Of a DNA stretch of 64,000 nt, positions 1 to 14,915 are shown in pieces (within the stretch, counting starts at the first letter, position 1; every line of letters begins with the position of its first letter). The position numbers and the translations under genes were made by a program. Below the pieces are notes generated by a model. The model worked only from the letters and a program-made list of their open reading frames with translations, did not search any database and had not been told where the DNA came from. Origin of the DNA: Glandiceps talaboti (lineage: Eukaryota; Hemichordata; Enteropneusta; Spengelidae); assembly GCF_964340395.1 (NCBI RefSeq), contig NC_135556.1:11471410-11535409 (forward strand). Reading direction: 5' to 3'.

Positions 1-1328
<1,328 letters not shown>

Positions 1329-2043
1329 GATCTGTCTGTAATGTTCAAAGTCGTCCTTGCTTCCAATCAAAACAAATAATGATCTTCAGCGACGTTCCAC
1401 TGTGATGTTTCTCGTACTGCAACAATAGCTTAGCGAAATCAAAAAAAGCATGCGTAAAATTGATTCTTACTGACAGTGTTTGCCCTGCAACAACAGCAAT
1501 TATTTATTCTCGTTAAACTTTCTCTTTTCCTTTGCGATTATCATTAGTACATTTATGAAGCAGGATGTTGCTTTTAGCCTTTCCGTTTACGTCTATATAT
1601 TAATTCGTATCTCTGATTCATATTACACGTGGATGTCCCTCGCTTTATATCTTTGCATAATTTGGAGTCTGGCTTTGGCGATTAGAGAACCTAAAAGTCA
1701 TATTATATTCAGGCAGCTTTCGAGACTGTAACACTATAATTTCACTATAAACTTTGGATGTTAAGGAGTTGTACTTATGTAAGTGAAATATGCTGAAGAG
1801 TTTGCGGGAAGAGAAAGATGGAGAATAATAATTTATTGACAATGTTAGTTTTATGTGACGCTTTCCCAGACTACATTTAACTATGTTTGATAATATTTGG
1901 GGTTTTTTTTAATTACGGTACCCTTGCTATCTCTTCGTGTTTATGGATTGTGTTAGGAGCAAGACAAGAACTTTGGCGGATTGCTTTTAATTGTACACAA
2001 ATAATCAACCCGTGTACTAATTATGTTTTTGTTGTGCTTTGCA

Positions 2044-2045
2044 GA
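2044..2045 (+). other. 3' splice site upstream of the GPCR coding exon
   Basis: A T-rich tract (TTTTTGTTGTGCTTTGCAG) ends with AG at 2043-2044, with a possible branch point CTAAT near 2017. The exon would begin at 2045, 54 bp before the receptor ATG, so the upstream exon would be 5' UTR. That exon was not located. Confidence 0.6.
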
Positions 2046-2098
2046 GGGTTAGAGTTTGTCCATACACTGATTGGTATTTCCGGAACAAACTGAAAACC

Positions 2099-3109
2099 AT
2101 GAATTATACAAATACCACAAATGCCACCTTCAACGACGGTCAATCTGAAACATCAGCATCGGATACAGTTATGAACTCAATCATAGGGTTCATTGGCATC
2201 GTCGGCATCATTGGTAATGCACTGGTTTGCTTGGTATTCCTCAAGATTCGTCAACTTCGAACATTGACCAATTACTTGATAGTCCACCAAGCAGTCATCG
2301 ATTTTATAACGGCAGTCATAATGGTCGGTACCTACCTAGTTCCTCAGTTTGATTACACTTTTGATAGTGTTTTCGGTGAGATCGTCTGCCGTGTCTGGAA
2401 ATCAGCGTATCTGCTGTGGAGTTGTTTCTTGGCTTCAACGTTGAATCTGGTCGTGGTAACGTGCGAACGTTACTGTGCCATCGTCTACCCTCTGCACTAC
2501 CCTACAGTTTTCTCGGAGCTTAAGGTGAAAGTAATGCTGCTGTTCGTGTGGCTTATCTCGCTGCTTTTCAAGAGCTTCAAGGTTTACGTCCAATTCTTTG
2601 ACCAAGGCCATTGCATCCTGAAAAAGACATGGCCGTCTGCAGCCTACCGCTCGTTTGTTGGCATCGTGAATATTCTTATTCAATACTTCGTGCCTCTGGT
2701 GATGATGCTGTTCGCCTACATGCATATCTTCATGGTACTGAAAGCTAAATCGAAATCCCTGGTGTCAGCCCCTGGCGAGAATGGAGAAAATTCTAAAGCA
2801 GGCTCCATGATGCGTGCACGGAAAAACGTCCTGAAGATGTTGTTCATCGTGTTCCTGGCTTATGCTATCTGCTGGGGACCCAACCAGTTTTTGTTCCTGG
2901 CACAAAATTTAGGCGCGGAGATAGATTTTAGAAGCTTTTTCTATCACTTTACAGTATTATGGGGGTTCTTAAACACATCTATCAATCCTTTTATTTATGC
3001 GTTGAAATACAAACAATTTCAGAAGGGTGTTAGATTGGTATTTTGCCCCAAAAGTACTGCAGAAATCGGCGATTCCACTGTTGCCCGTACATCCCATAAT
3101 GGAACGTAG
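2099..3109 (+). CDS. Class A (rhodopsin-like) G-protein-coupled receptor, probably peptide-type orphan
   Basis: This is a seven-transmembrane receptor of the plasma membrane, 336 aa, coded in one exon. The ATG at 2099 is chosen because the frame upstream crosses a 3' splice site (AG at 2043-2044) and has no ATG before it. The N-terminus carries three N-glycosylation sequons (N2, N5, N8). Class A landmarks are all present: GN at 39-40 (N1.50), D68 in TM2, C97 and C172 for the extracellular disulfide, ERY at 123-125 (DRY variant), P199 in TM5, CWGP at 258-261 in TM6, NPFIY at 296-300 in TM7, helix 8 after it and C316 as a possible palmitoylation site. Length and motifs fit an intact receptor. 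The overall look resembles neuropeptide receptors (galanin/allatostatin/QRFP-like), but the ligand cannot be assigned. It is expected to couple to heterotrimeric G proteins through the third intracellular loop (about 216-243). Confidence 0.93.
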   Translation: MNYTNTTNATFNDGQSETSASDTVMNSIIGFIGIVGIIGNALVCLVFLKIRQLRTLTNYLIVHQAVIDFITAVIMVGTYLVPQFDYTFDSVFGEIVCRVWKSAYLLWSCFLASTLNLVVVTCERYCAIVYPLHYPTVFSELKVKVMLLFVWLISLLFKSFKVYVQFFDQGHCILKKTWPSAAYRSFVGIVNILIQYFVPLVMMLFAYMHIFMVLKAKSKSLVSAPGENGENSKAGSMMRARKNVLKMLFIVFLAYAICWGPNQFLFLAQNLGAEIDFRSFFYHFTVLWGFLNTSINPFIYALKYKQFQKGVRLVFCPKSTAEIGDSTVARTSHNGT

Positions 3110-4650
3110 TCATTTTTCATTTGTCGATAAATGGTCTATTATACAAAACACGATCAATGTACATGTACGTGTACCTGTTAAAAACAAACCATTTTGCCCC
3201 TCGGAGTACACCGGCAATAGCTTTCATTCATCAACCGCTCTAAAAGGGAATTTTTTCCAACTTTTTTTTTATGATCCACGATACCTTGGAAAACAGTCTA
3301 CAGTCTACAGTCAATAATGGTTGTTTTTTCTGAACAAAGAGTTACTTACAAAAAAACCTCCACGCTTTGATCTGTGGGTTATGGTTGCGAGCAAAATATA
3401 TAGTTCGAAGACGTTTGATAGCTGACGCTGATTACGGCTCAACTACATTTCAATTTCAGCAAAAGAGGGCGATTTTTTGGCATGGAAAATGAAGGTAATC
3501 AAGTAACGTGGCCCGTAGGGTGGGCTATGATGTTGTGAAAGAGACATACAATGAAAAATCCAAATAGTACATTGATACGGATGATGCATGAATTCGCGAA
3601 GAGCCTTGGAAAAAAACTTGACTTTGGGGGTCTTTACTCTCTACACAGACCCCAATTAGTGTGTGTATGTGAGCTCAGTCATTACTACAAGTACAAAACA
3701 AACGAAGATTATAACATTTAATATCGACATTCATTAATTATATAATATTTGTTATTTATTGACCGTAGTGAAGAGGTTCCTTTTCATATAATGTTTTGGA
3801 GGTTACCTGTTTTTTCCTGGAGAGAAATTTGTTGCAGAGGTTTGGAAATTAATGATGCGAGCGTTTTCATACGACACCAGAAACATCGGTTATTATAAAG
3901 TAGCATCTTATCTATCTCTTTTACAATGTGAAGACACAAATACAAATTGTTTTTTGGCACGACAAAAAATGAGGTAAAATTATTCATACTACGGCTAGAC
4001 CGCCTTGGCCAATCAGAGGCCTTGATTTCGGTTGGTTATATGGCACCATAACCCACTCTTTCTTAGGGGTGTGACCTATATTACGCTCAGCACTCAATTT
4101 GCATGCAACAAATTACACAAAATTTTGAAAAAGATCCGTTTTAGCCAATCACGCCGTAGTATAAGTAAGATAGACAAATCGTTCGGTAGGGTTATGTGCC
4201 AAAAATCGTGGGCTATGGCCCCTCGTTTATTACATTTTAATCTATTGACATGCTTGAAAAGAATACACATCGTTACGATGTATATTATTTGGCAACAGTA
4301 TACAAATACAATAGGTCACGCGAAGAAAATGTAGCAATGTTCGAAGTATTTTTTGTCCTGACAGACGATGAAAAAACCCAACATTTTTGTGGCGCCAGGC
4401 GATAAAAATAGTAATGTTAATAAAAAATGTGTTGAGTCAAACGAAATTTTGTTTCTATTCAACCGGCTTCATTGCACAATTGAAGACAGACGTAAGGACA
4501 CTAATTAAAAAGAGGTGATATTTGTACATAAAATTATAAAATTTTCCACTATATATTTTATGTATATACCCGTGGTTATTATATGAGCACGTATACAACG
4601 CATATAAAAGATAAAGTGTGATATGTTTACTTCGTACTATTTTTCTATTC
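3110..4650. other. 3' flank of GPCR; no gene seen
   Basis: Presumably 3' UTR followed by intergenic DNA. No convincing coding exon, RNA gene or repeat array is visible. The first clear AATAAA hexamer on the plus strand is far downstream (about 4419), so the polyadenylation site is not decided. Confidence 0.5.
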
Positions 4651-4694
4651 TATACTGGTAGATGTATTTGAGATATATATATATATATATATAT

Positions 4695-4880
4695 ATAGTT
4701 TTGGTAGTACTGGAACTCTTTCTTGGTTGTAACTCGGAGTTTCAAGCATTGCGCGATCATCAGAGCAGTTGCCTGATGATCGCGCAATGCGTGAAACTCC
4801 GAGTTACAACCAAGAAAGAGTTCCAGTACTACCAAAACTATTGCGCTCTGCTGCCACTGCGGTATAGAGCACTGTCTTAG
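4695..4880. mobile_element. Fold-back (hairpin) MITE, copy 1
   Basis: A near-perfect inverted repeat: left arm about 4697-4765, 5-9 nt loop, right arm about 4771-4841; key words AGTTTTGGTAGTACTGGAAC and its complement. The right side continues with a unique outer segment to CTGTCTTAG at 4880. The same element in reverse orientation lies at 49241-49428. The left end dissolves into an AT run. Reading frames through it are palindrome artefacts. Confidence 0.9.
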
Positions 4881-4907
4881 CAGATTGATACTGTTTGATT
4901 GATATTG

Positions 4908-4908
<1 letters not shown>

Positions 4909-4997
<89 letters not shown>
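4909..4997. repeat. (AT)n microsatellite
   Basis: Uninterrupted AT dinucleotides about 30 bp beyond the outer end of the hairpin MITE. Confidence 0.97.
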
Positions 4998-4999
<2 letters not shown>

Positions 5000-5267
5000 T
5001 TATAGTAAAATTGTTTTGATATACTTCATTACTGGAGAAACTGACATTATCTACCTTATTGTCTTTCAGATTATTTAGACATATTTATATGAATAGATAT
5101 ATTTCTAAAATTATGTCACAAAGTCACTGATTGCACATCGCTTTATTGTGAATTGAGCACCATTCTCAAATAACACACATGGCTAATGCAGTATTTCTTT
5201 ATTCGTGTAGAATCTATTGAATGTTCTTATACAATTTAAATCACGGCTCTGGTACCTGAAACAACAT

Positions 5268-5545
5268 GTCGTCTGGCTCGACAAAAATCTTACCAACAGA
5301 TATGTTTGTCAAGAAAAAGACGATACAATGTAGCAATGTTGGTAAGATTTTTTGTTGGGCCAGACCATAAAATGTAGCGCTATTGGAAAGATGATTTTTT
5401 TTTTGTCAAGGCTAATCAGACGATAGAATGTAGCCCTGTTGGTAAGATTGTTGTTGAGCCAGACGAAAAAATACAGGTTTTTTTTAGCCAGACGATAAAA
5501 TGTATAGCAGTGTTTCACAGCAAGATTTTAGTGAGCCAGAGCGTT
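5268..5545. repeat. Degenerate tandem repeat, about 60-bp units
   Basis: Repeated words CAGACGATAAAATGTAGC, TGTTGGTAAGATTTTTTGTT and GAGCCAGA recur four to five times. The first unit (near 5270, CTGGCTCGACAAAAATCTTA) is inverted relative to the others, so this may be a decayed fold-back element. Confidence 0.7.
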
Positions 5546-6589
5546 TTGTTTCTGATTTCGTGATTTTTATCTTCCCAAGGACATTATTGTACTTCAAGCC
5601 TATTTCAAGCATCTCGAAATACGATTTTGTGACAAATGTATATATTTGTAATCAGTGGTAATGGTAACTTTATGGTGTTGGGAGGTTACTTTTAATGTTT
5701 ATATAAATATACCACAAATTACGTCATGTATGGCAGTACCTGTTTATATGAATGCATTCGATGTATAGCCTTGACTTTCTACTCTTGGGTTTATCTTTTA
5801 TATTTGTCAAAACAAGTATTTCATGAAATCTAAACAAGATATCGGATATATTTCAATAATTCATATCATAATAAACCCTCACTGGGGGCTTTCATATTTA
5901 TAGTAATATTGATTAACAACACAAATGTTCAATAAGAAATTAGAATATTTAAAGACATTAGTACAAATATTTATTATCTGTATCTGTTTTAATACCACGT
6001 TACCCCTGACGCAAACAAACCACTCCGGGTGGTTTACATATATAACTGTATGTAAAAAATGGCATAAAAAATATATCAGTTTATGACACTAAGTTTTATG
6101 TAATATTTATAAAAGAAAACGGTTACATTTATTCATTTCGTTGTAGTTCATTTTCATGTCACTGGTTTGTTTTAAAACATTTCCAAGTTTTTGCAAACTG
6201 CTGATGTGGAAAATTTCTCTGAAGAACTTGAGGAGATGATATCATGAATTGTGTTGATTGAAAATATGACATTTTATGAGGTCTTCTTCACCAATGAAAG
6301 CTTAGTTCATAATACTTACATAAAATACATATTTTATCTTTATCAAAAAGTATTCAGCATTTTCTATATGTAGATTTTTTCTAAAATTAACTCATATTCT
6401 CTTAATTACATATAAATATGTAACATCGTGAACACTGATTTCATTTACATGTTATATACCACTGTGTCTTTGCATTACGTCATATGCTAATTAAAATACA
6501 TGTACTTCTCTCAGGAAAGCTTTTCTTGTGTGATTTATACTTTTTACCACTCGTAGGGAGAGATAATAGAGTGGGTATCAGAACGGTTT
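5546..6589. other. AT-rich intergenic stretch
   Basis: No coding exon, RNA gene or repeat array recognised. Confidence 0.5.
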
Positions 6590-6616
6590 TGTGTGTGTGT
6601 GTGTGTGTGTGTGTGT
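6590..6616. repeat. (GT)n microsatellite
   Basis: GT dinucleotides followed by three CCGT-type units. Confidence 0.9.
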
Positions 6617-6878
6617 CCGTCCGTCCATGTTTATACATGATAAAAATACCTATCAGCCAATAACGAAATTTAGTACCCATCTTTCATATTGTTACATTTA
6701 CCGCAACAGCTGATTAGATTTTGGCCAAGATCTAAGGAGTAAAATTTAGATACATTTCCAAAATTGTGTGTGCCGAGTCATCGTTTCTATACTCGAAGTC
6801 GTGTTTTCAATTCGGTCTATTGCATAAATTAAGGCACATAGCTAGCCCTTCCATACTATACTGTCATGAGCAGAATAG

Positions 6879-6879
<1 letters not shown>

Positions 6880-6961
<82 letters not shown>
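6880..6961. repeat. (AT)n microsatellite
   Basis: Pure AT run of about 80 bp. Confidence 0.97.
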
Positions 6962-6962
<1 letters not shown>

Positions 6963-7411
6963 AGCTTTCAAAACTGTTCCAAAACACATAGTTGCAATAC
7001 ACAGATACAATCACGAGCACATAAATTTTCATATTTTCATACATGAAAGGGTACGAGGACAAATTTTAAAACGACTAGTTGTCCATTGGTAATGAACCTA
7101 ACCTTTCGAGAACCATTCAGTTTTGTATCTAGTTTAATCATATACATATTGTGTGTAGCATGGAAAAGTTTGGAACACTTCACCTTGTCTGAAATTATAC
7201 TAACTATCTGTTCAGTCTTGAACCAAACGTTATGCATTGAAGCATGATATACTCACAGTTTATTGCTTGTATCGAACAAATATGGGGCTGATGTCTTTAT
7301 GCTAATAGGTCGGAAAGTACACACTACTCAATACCTCAATACGAACAGAAGAACTGAATTGATGATATTGATACGACCGGTTTAATAGAAATTGTTCTTT
7401 AACATTGCATT

Positions 7412-7430
7412 TTCTCCCTCCCTCCCTCCC

Positions 7431-7504
<74 letters not shown>

Positions 7505-7505
7505 A
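7412..7505. repeat. Compound microsatellite (CCCT)n-(GTCT)n-(CT)n
   Basis: Short CCCT run, then TGTC/GTCT units, then CT dinucleotides. Confidence 0.95.
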
Positions 7506-8288
7506 CTCATACACACATAAAACGCATACATTCTATTCAGTAAACCCTCAGATTGTCACTTGACAACGTCGGATTCAACGGTTACGTCACGTCCACACAG
7601 TAAACGATATAGCGTGTATACAATGTAAACCTGTAAGGGACGTTTAGATTGTTATCGGTACACCTTGAGGCCAAATTACCCAAGCTCCGTTTCATTTGAC
7701 GTAAAACACAATCATCTCCGCTTGACATTTACACAGTTTGTGCTCAAAAATAACCTCCTAGGTAGAGTATTCATCCATCTTTAACTTTAAATCGCAAAAA
7801 TCAACATTAACTTTTCAAAAGATGGCGGCCCATAGAAATATTGCGGGGTGAATTTTGATCTAAGGTTTGGAAAAAAAATCACATTTCAATAGGAAATGGT
7901 ATATTCGTCCTCGATTTCATTCGAATCGTAAAGTACACAACTAAGTTCAGTGCTATCAATACCTTGTCTTCTTCCTGTCTCAATATACAAATGAGATGAA
8001 CGTCTATAGCGTGCTACCAACTTTTGAAAAGTTTACTCAACTGTTATCATCTGATCAAACAAATGAATTACAGAGACTTGCAGCCTTTATTTATCACTCA
8101 TTAAAAATCAGGTCAGAAGGAAATAATTTAATGAACTTTAACATATATTTGGTTATGTAAGCTTGAAATTGAATTTTGGGCATATGGCCTTTGACTACAA
8201 TAAAGTGACTATGGTGAAGAAAATTAATATTAACAATTTAGTGGGCGAACAGGCACGAAGCAAACACATTTCCTAGATCTAGATATAA
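7506..8288. other. Intergenic; nothing recognised
   Basis: No gene or RNA recognised on either strand. Confidence 0.5.
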
Positions 8289-8289
8289 G

Positions 8290-8541
8290 GGTATATTAAA
8301 CAGTATTCCTGTAGGATTCAGTTCACGTGTCAAATACACAATTTATTCAGTGTTATATTGTACAAATCTAAAATGCAAAATCGAAATGCTGTCAGTTGTA
8401 CATTTCACTTGAAAAATTACAGGACAAATCTATCTTAATTTTGGTGCCCAACTGTATTGACACATACATACATACATACATACATACATACATACATACA
8501 TACATACATACATACATACATACATACATACATACATACAT

Positions 8542-8576
<35 letters not shown>

Positions 8577-8836
8577 CAGACACACACACAGACACACAGA
8601 CACACAGACACACACACACTATACCAGCATAAGATTGGTATATTAAACAATATTCCTGTAGGATTCAGTTCACGTGTCAAATACACAATTTATTCAGTGT
8701 TATATTGTACAAATTTAAAATGCAAAATCGAAATGCTGTCAGTTGTACATATCACATGAAAAATTACAGGACAAATCTATCTTAATTTTGGTGCCCAACT
8801 GTATTGACACATACATACATACATACATACATACAT

Positions 8837-8883
<47 letters not shown>

Positions 8884-8902
8884 CACACACACACACACAT
8901 AT
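8290..8902. repeat. 347-bp direct duplication, each copy ending in CATA/CAGA/CA microsatellites
   Basis: The sequence beginning GGTATATTAAACA at 8290 recurs at 8637 (offset 347) with only scattered changes for about 170 bp. Each copy runs into (CATA)n then (CAGA)n then CA-rich repeats (8461-8622 and 8812-8902). Between the copies sits ACTATACCAGCATAAGAT; almost the same border (ACTATACCAGCACAAGAT) follows the (CA)n tract at 59986, suggesting a dispersed element whose tail breeds microsatellites. Confidence 0.85.
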
Positions 8903-9742
<840 letters not shown>

Positions 9743-10447
9743 TGCCAAGGGGGCAGAAATATGTCTTGCACTTAGAATTTGGCAAGGTTGTTAATTTACA
9801 GAACTTTGCATGCAAATTACATTATATCTATTTTAGCAAACGTAATTACATATGACAGTCATGTAAATTGTAATGTAGTTTTGTAAAGTACCTGTCGAAA
9901 CGATACCACATTCAAAGGTAAAAAGAAACAGATTTAAACTGAGTGCCTAGCAAAGATATTTGGGCATATACACAGTGTTGGAATGAACACCTCTGAACTA
10001 TAGCTCTTATTAATGATGTACGTACCACTTAATTTGAAAATTTTATACGGAACTGTATGAAGTTTGAAGATTACATTGTTAACAAATTGTCTAATTATAA
10101 AAACATTAATTATGCAAATTAACTAAGTTTATACATTTCATCATCAAGCTTAAATGCCGCATGTACGTCTTTAGTATAAATGCATGTGCTAAATTGCCTG
10201 AAATTTAAAGTTTGCATTTAAAACATAATTAAAATCATTAAAAATGTGAATTACCCATTAAAGGTAATAAAAGCTACATCAAGAAACCTCAAGTGCGTAT
10301 TGTTATGATTGACATATGTACCAAATAATATGGAATTGCAGTTTAAATTCTTAAGATAAGGCTAATTACCGAAATCACTAAGTATACAAATTACTCATTA
10401 CAATTATAAACAAATATGCTGATAAGCTTTTTTGTTTCTCATAATTA

Positions 10448-11185
10448 TTTGTACTAATTTGAAACTTGAATATGCACTTATCAAGCCACCATGATAAATT
10501 AAATTCATAATTATCTGAGGTACAATGAATAAAAAAGAGTTGCCAAATTTCCTATGTTTATTAACATTTCCTCACCTGTTATGTTACAATATAATTTTTT
10601 ATCAAATCTGTACACTTTCTATCTAACTGTTGTCAAAATCCGAAATCAGCATGTAATATTAAAAATAACAGCCTGAGAGTCAATTGTTAATTTTAATAAG
10701 AAGGCTAGGAAGTCAAAATCACTCCCAAAATCCTTGGTTGGCCCCATTATCTGCTTAAAATGTTTCCAATTGTAAACATAATATGGTGAATTTGTAGATG
10801 TTACAGAGTTAATGGGCCAGTGTTGACACGTTCAGTACTGCAATGAAAGGAATTCCACTCCTGAATTGGGGTCAAAATAAATACACACACATGGGTTTTG
10901 CAACACACTCATATGGTATTCTTCTTTACGTGTAAATGAATGACCATCCTGACACTTCGTTATCATCATGGATCAAATGCAGCCTTTTGTAGAGGATAAC
11001 GCGTATAATAAGTAAACGATGTCGAGTTTAAGAGATGTCTTTCAAGCTATAATTTCAAATTAATCCATAGCATTAGTAACATTAAATTACATTGATTTTT
11101 GTATCAGTCTTATTTCTACAAAACAATAGTATACAATTACACAAATCCCAGCTGATTTTGGCTCCCCCACCCAGGTGTTGACAAA
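10448..11185. repeat. Dispersed repeat, copy 1
   Basis: This stretch matches 12898-13172 plus 14330-14915 in order. Shared words include TTAACATTTCCTCA, ACTCCTGAATTGG, GGCCAGTGTTGACA/GGACCAGTGTTGACA and TGTAGAGGAT. It ends in a CCACCC block followed by a G run. No coding capacity is recognised. Confidence 0.75.
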
Positions 11186-12897
11186 ACTGAAATGGGGGGG
11201 GGGGGGGTTTGTTAGACTGTATGATTGAAAAATTCGATTTGGTGGGGTTGAGGGGTATAATACTAAATAATTTAATTTTAGGTTATTATCTCTAAATTTT
11301 AGGATATATGCATGGCTCTACGTTGTGTTATCTTTTCTTTCTCAGAAATAAATTCTTATACATTTAATGTTTACTACTAACTGACATGTTAAGAATATTC
11401 TTGATACTGAAAGAATATGTGACAGAACATTATTAAATGCAGATATGAAAAAATGAATACGATTGTAGCATCGTGTGTACAAAGAAAATAATAATAAAAA
11501 AGGTTTGAGACCCAATATATCAGAATGCGACTATTATCTTTTTGAGAATTATTTTTCAAAGTATTTGTACATTGTAGAGAACTAGGGTTAAAAATCACCG
11601 AGTCAAAATCAAGCATAATTTTTCAGCGTTTGTCTTCACCTCTCTTCCTCTTAATGGATATGCAATTTGAACGGTTTTGAAACGTTTTGCAATATGATGT
11701 AACGAGCTTTACTTCATACTTTACTGCATGAGATGTATTGAAACACCTATGGGTATACATATTTGTGTTGATGTACACATATACTTTAATATGGAAAAGA
11801 AATCTAACTAAATTAATTTCTGGGTCCAAATGCGATTTCAGCATGACACTATACAATTTATGGATATTGCCGACGTCTAGTTTATTAACATGTACATGTC
11901 TAATTATCCGTATTTGAATAATTTTCAGTGAAAATATTGCTGATTGCCTGATCGAAAATGTAATACTCAAGTTACAGTTAGCGTAGTTTCATAACAGATC
12001 TTAAAGTAACCTCAAAGTCATGTATTGTTCAAGATTAACACAATTACTGACTTACTGCGATGGAATTCATTAGGTATACACAGAAATACATTTAAGAGAA
12101 TTCTGTCAGTGATGTTTGATGAAGTCCAGGTAGAGCGCATGCAAACAAGAACATTACTGCTATGACATTCAAGCCATTTAAATAATTAATTATACATTTG
12201 CAATTACTGATAAATACATCGTTTCCACTGACACGATGAAAAGAAAGGGTTTTTTAAAGACTTTATGTGTAACTCTCAACTTGTCAATACATTTAAAATA
12301 TATCGAGGATGGAAGATTCGGATTCCCATTAAATTTAAGGAGTGGATAAACTACACATTCCAATGTCTTGGTTTAGGTAATATAATATCAAATCCAGAAC
12401 AATTTATCTGTGCTTTCTGGGCTTCTGATGTGAAAGGTTTGTTACATATTGTTGACAAATATGATGTGCCACAGGATCGAACAAACACTATAACATTGAA
12501 TTTTGCCTATTTGTAGGGAAGGCAGGTTTCACCTGGAGACCATTGTCCTCATACTACATTACGTAGTGTGTGTCTTTCAATCCATTCATACTAGAGTATA
12601 CATGTAATGTGTTCACCTTTGTCTCAAACATGTACTAGCTAATTTCAACCAAACCTTCAATAGCCAATAACTTCATACTTTGCTGATTAACACCACAAAC
12701 CAAATAGATATATTCATTTGTCTAAATCCACGTCATCAATAATGAGCCTTCTATCTAATAATGAAATGACTTTTGACCCTGACCTTTATTTTCAAGTTCA
12801 AATTGGCATATAGCATAAACTTCATGTTTTGCCCACTAACCACTAAACGATTTACTTAGGCTTACATTTACAGGTTTAAACTAAAACCATGATTGTC
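11186..12897. other. AT-rich intergenic stretch
   Basis: Short open frames occur on both strands (for example 11623-11970 minus, 12265-12516 plus) but none has recognisable motifs, splice context or conserved copies. Confidence 0.45.
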
Positions 12898-14161
12898 TGT
12901 ATTAATTCATTTAAAACTTGGATATGCAGTTACAAAATGTAGCCTGCAATATTATAGAAATTAAATTCATAATACGTTGAAACACAATGTATAAAAGAGC
13001 TGCCAAATACCTTATGTTTGTTAACATTTCCTCATCAATTATGTTATAAGATTATTAGTAATTTATCAAATCTGTTCACTTTCTACCTAAGTGTGGCGAA
13101 CATCAGTTTGTAATATTAAAAATGACAGCATGAGAGTCAATTGCTTATTAACTTTAATAAGTAGGCAAGAAAATAGCGCCAATGGCGTTGTAGCACAACT
13201 GTACAGTTTATAAAAATATTTACACACATACTGATCCAAGCTATGTATACGTGTTCCTTTGCTGAATGATTATCCAGTTGCCTATCCAACCCTGTTGTTA
13301 TCTTTGCAATATGCGCATTTGGCTGTTGTTATGGGCGTGATCGTGTTGCTAGACATATTTGCATACATTTTTTGAATGTTCATTCACTTGTCTATGAATC
13401 TCTGATGTTATCTTTACGATATAGGTGATCATATGTCTGTTGCTATGGGCGTGGTCTGTTTCGAGGTATATTTACATACATTTTATGAATGTTTATATAT
13501 TTGTCTATTAATCCCTGTTGTTATTTTTGCAATATCTGTGATCATTTGGCTGTTGCCATGGGCGTGGTCTTGTTGCAATGCATATTTTCATACACATTTT
13601 GAATATTTGTTCACTTGTCTAAGAATCCCTGTTGTTATTTTTGGGAAATAGACACCGTTTCGTTGTTACTATGGGCATGGTCATGGTTGCTAGAAATCTG
13701 GAAACATCTCACCAACTTTCAGTCTCATTGACCAAGTACTTTTTGAGATATAAAGTTTTGACCAAAAGTCACATTTTTACACCTTATTTGCATATCACTG
13801 ATAAGTTGCTTCATCTATACACCCCAGCTGCATCCCCATTAAATGTCTGCCCAATCTGCTCAGCAGTTTTGGAATTAAGGATTTCCGACCAAAAAGACAC
13901 ATTTTAACCCAAATTTGCATATCACTTATGGGATCATCATGTCATGAACAATTCTTAATATCAACACGAATATTCCCACCAAATGTCAGACCAATCTGCC
14001 CAGTAGCTTTTGAGTTTAAACTTTTTTGACCGAAAATAAAATGTTTTGACCCAAATCACACGCCGGTGGTAAGATTTCCCAACTAGACACCCAAAGTAAT
14101 ATATCCACCAATTATCATGGCAATCGGTCCAGTGGTTTTTGACTTTAAGTTGTTTGCACAC

Positions 14162-14196
<35 letters not shown>

Positions 14197-14915
14197 CTTT
14201 GCCATGCCTATATCACTACTGAATCTAAGTAGTTCAGTTGTGCTAAAAAAAAAATGCCGGTATGCTGAATGGAAAATTACCCCACTCACATGGTTTTAGA
14301 AAGGAAATTAATCAACTTTAAAAAAAGTACATTTTGCGGAGTCCAAAGTCAAAATCACTCCCTGGCCTCTGCTTCCAATGTTTCAAAATGTTGACATAAG
14401 ATGGTGAAATGGTAGATGTCACAGGGTTAATGGACCAGTGTTGACAAGTACACAATAACAATGAGAGGAATTCAACTCCTGAATTGGAGTCACCAATATA
14501 AACACACAAGGCATCTGCAAGAAACTCATATGGTTAGGGTTCTGTGTCCTTTTTATAGCAGTGACCTTGCTGACACTTTGTTGATAGATTAGTTAGCTTT
14601 GTGTAGAGGATTCGTTTTTATCTATTTTGCTGTATCAGTGTGACCAACCTACATTTTAATATTTCAAGAGACTGTGAATTAGTGCTCTGCCAACAAAACT
14701 CACACTCCACAAAGAAAATCAGTTTGTACAAAAATGTCTTTCAAGCGATATTTTCAAATTAACCCCCAAAATGTCACAACATTTGCACAAAATGACATTG
14801 ATTACAATGATTGTATTAGTCGTATTTCTGCAAAAACAACAACATATAAAACAAAGAAAACAGCGGAAGGATCCCAAAGACTTCTTACCCCACCCCCACC
14901 CCTACAATTGACATA
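12898..14915. repeat. Dispersed repeat, copy 2, split by an inserted element
   Basis: Homologous to 10448-11185 at its left (to about 13172) and right (from about 14330) parts. The middle is replaced by the GCACAACTG-ended element at 13191-14245. The split dates that insertion after the duplication. Confidence 0.75.
13191..14245. mobile_element. Non-autonomous TIR element with TAGCACAACTG ends, copy 1
   Basis: The left end TAGCACAACTGTAC (13191) and the right end CAGTTGTGCTA (14235-14245) are inverted repeats bordered by TA, as in Tc1/mariner-like MITEs. The left half holds three to four degenerate units of about 115 bp (CCTGTTGTTATCTTTGCAAT ... GGGCGTGGTC). The right half holds units ending TTTGCATATCACT, and a (CAGA)n tract at about 14160-14195. 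No transposase is present. About 20 bp left of the TIR are also shared with the copy at 28274-29240, so the true border may be slightly further left. Confidence 0.75.

Noticed and set aside
2039-2098. Upstream extension of the GPCR frame from 2039
   Set aside because: The frame there starts with TTG and crosses a 3' splice site at 2044; the ATG at 2099 is the first valid start.
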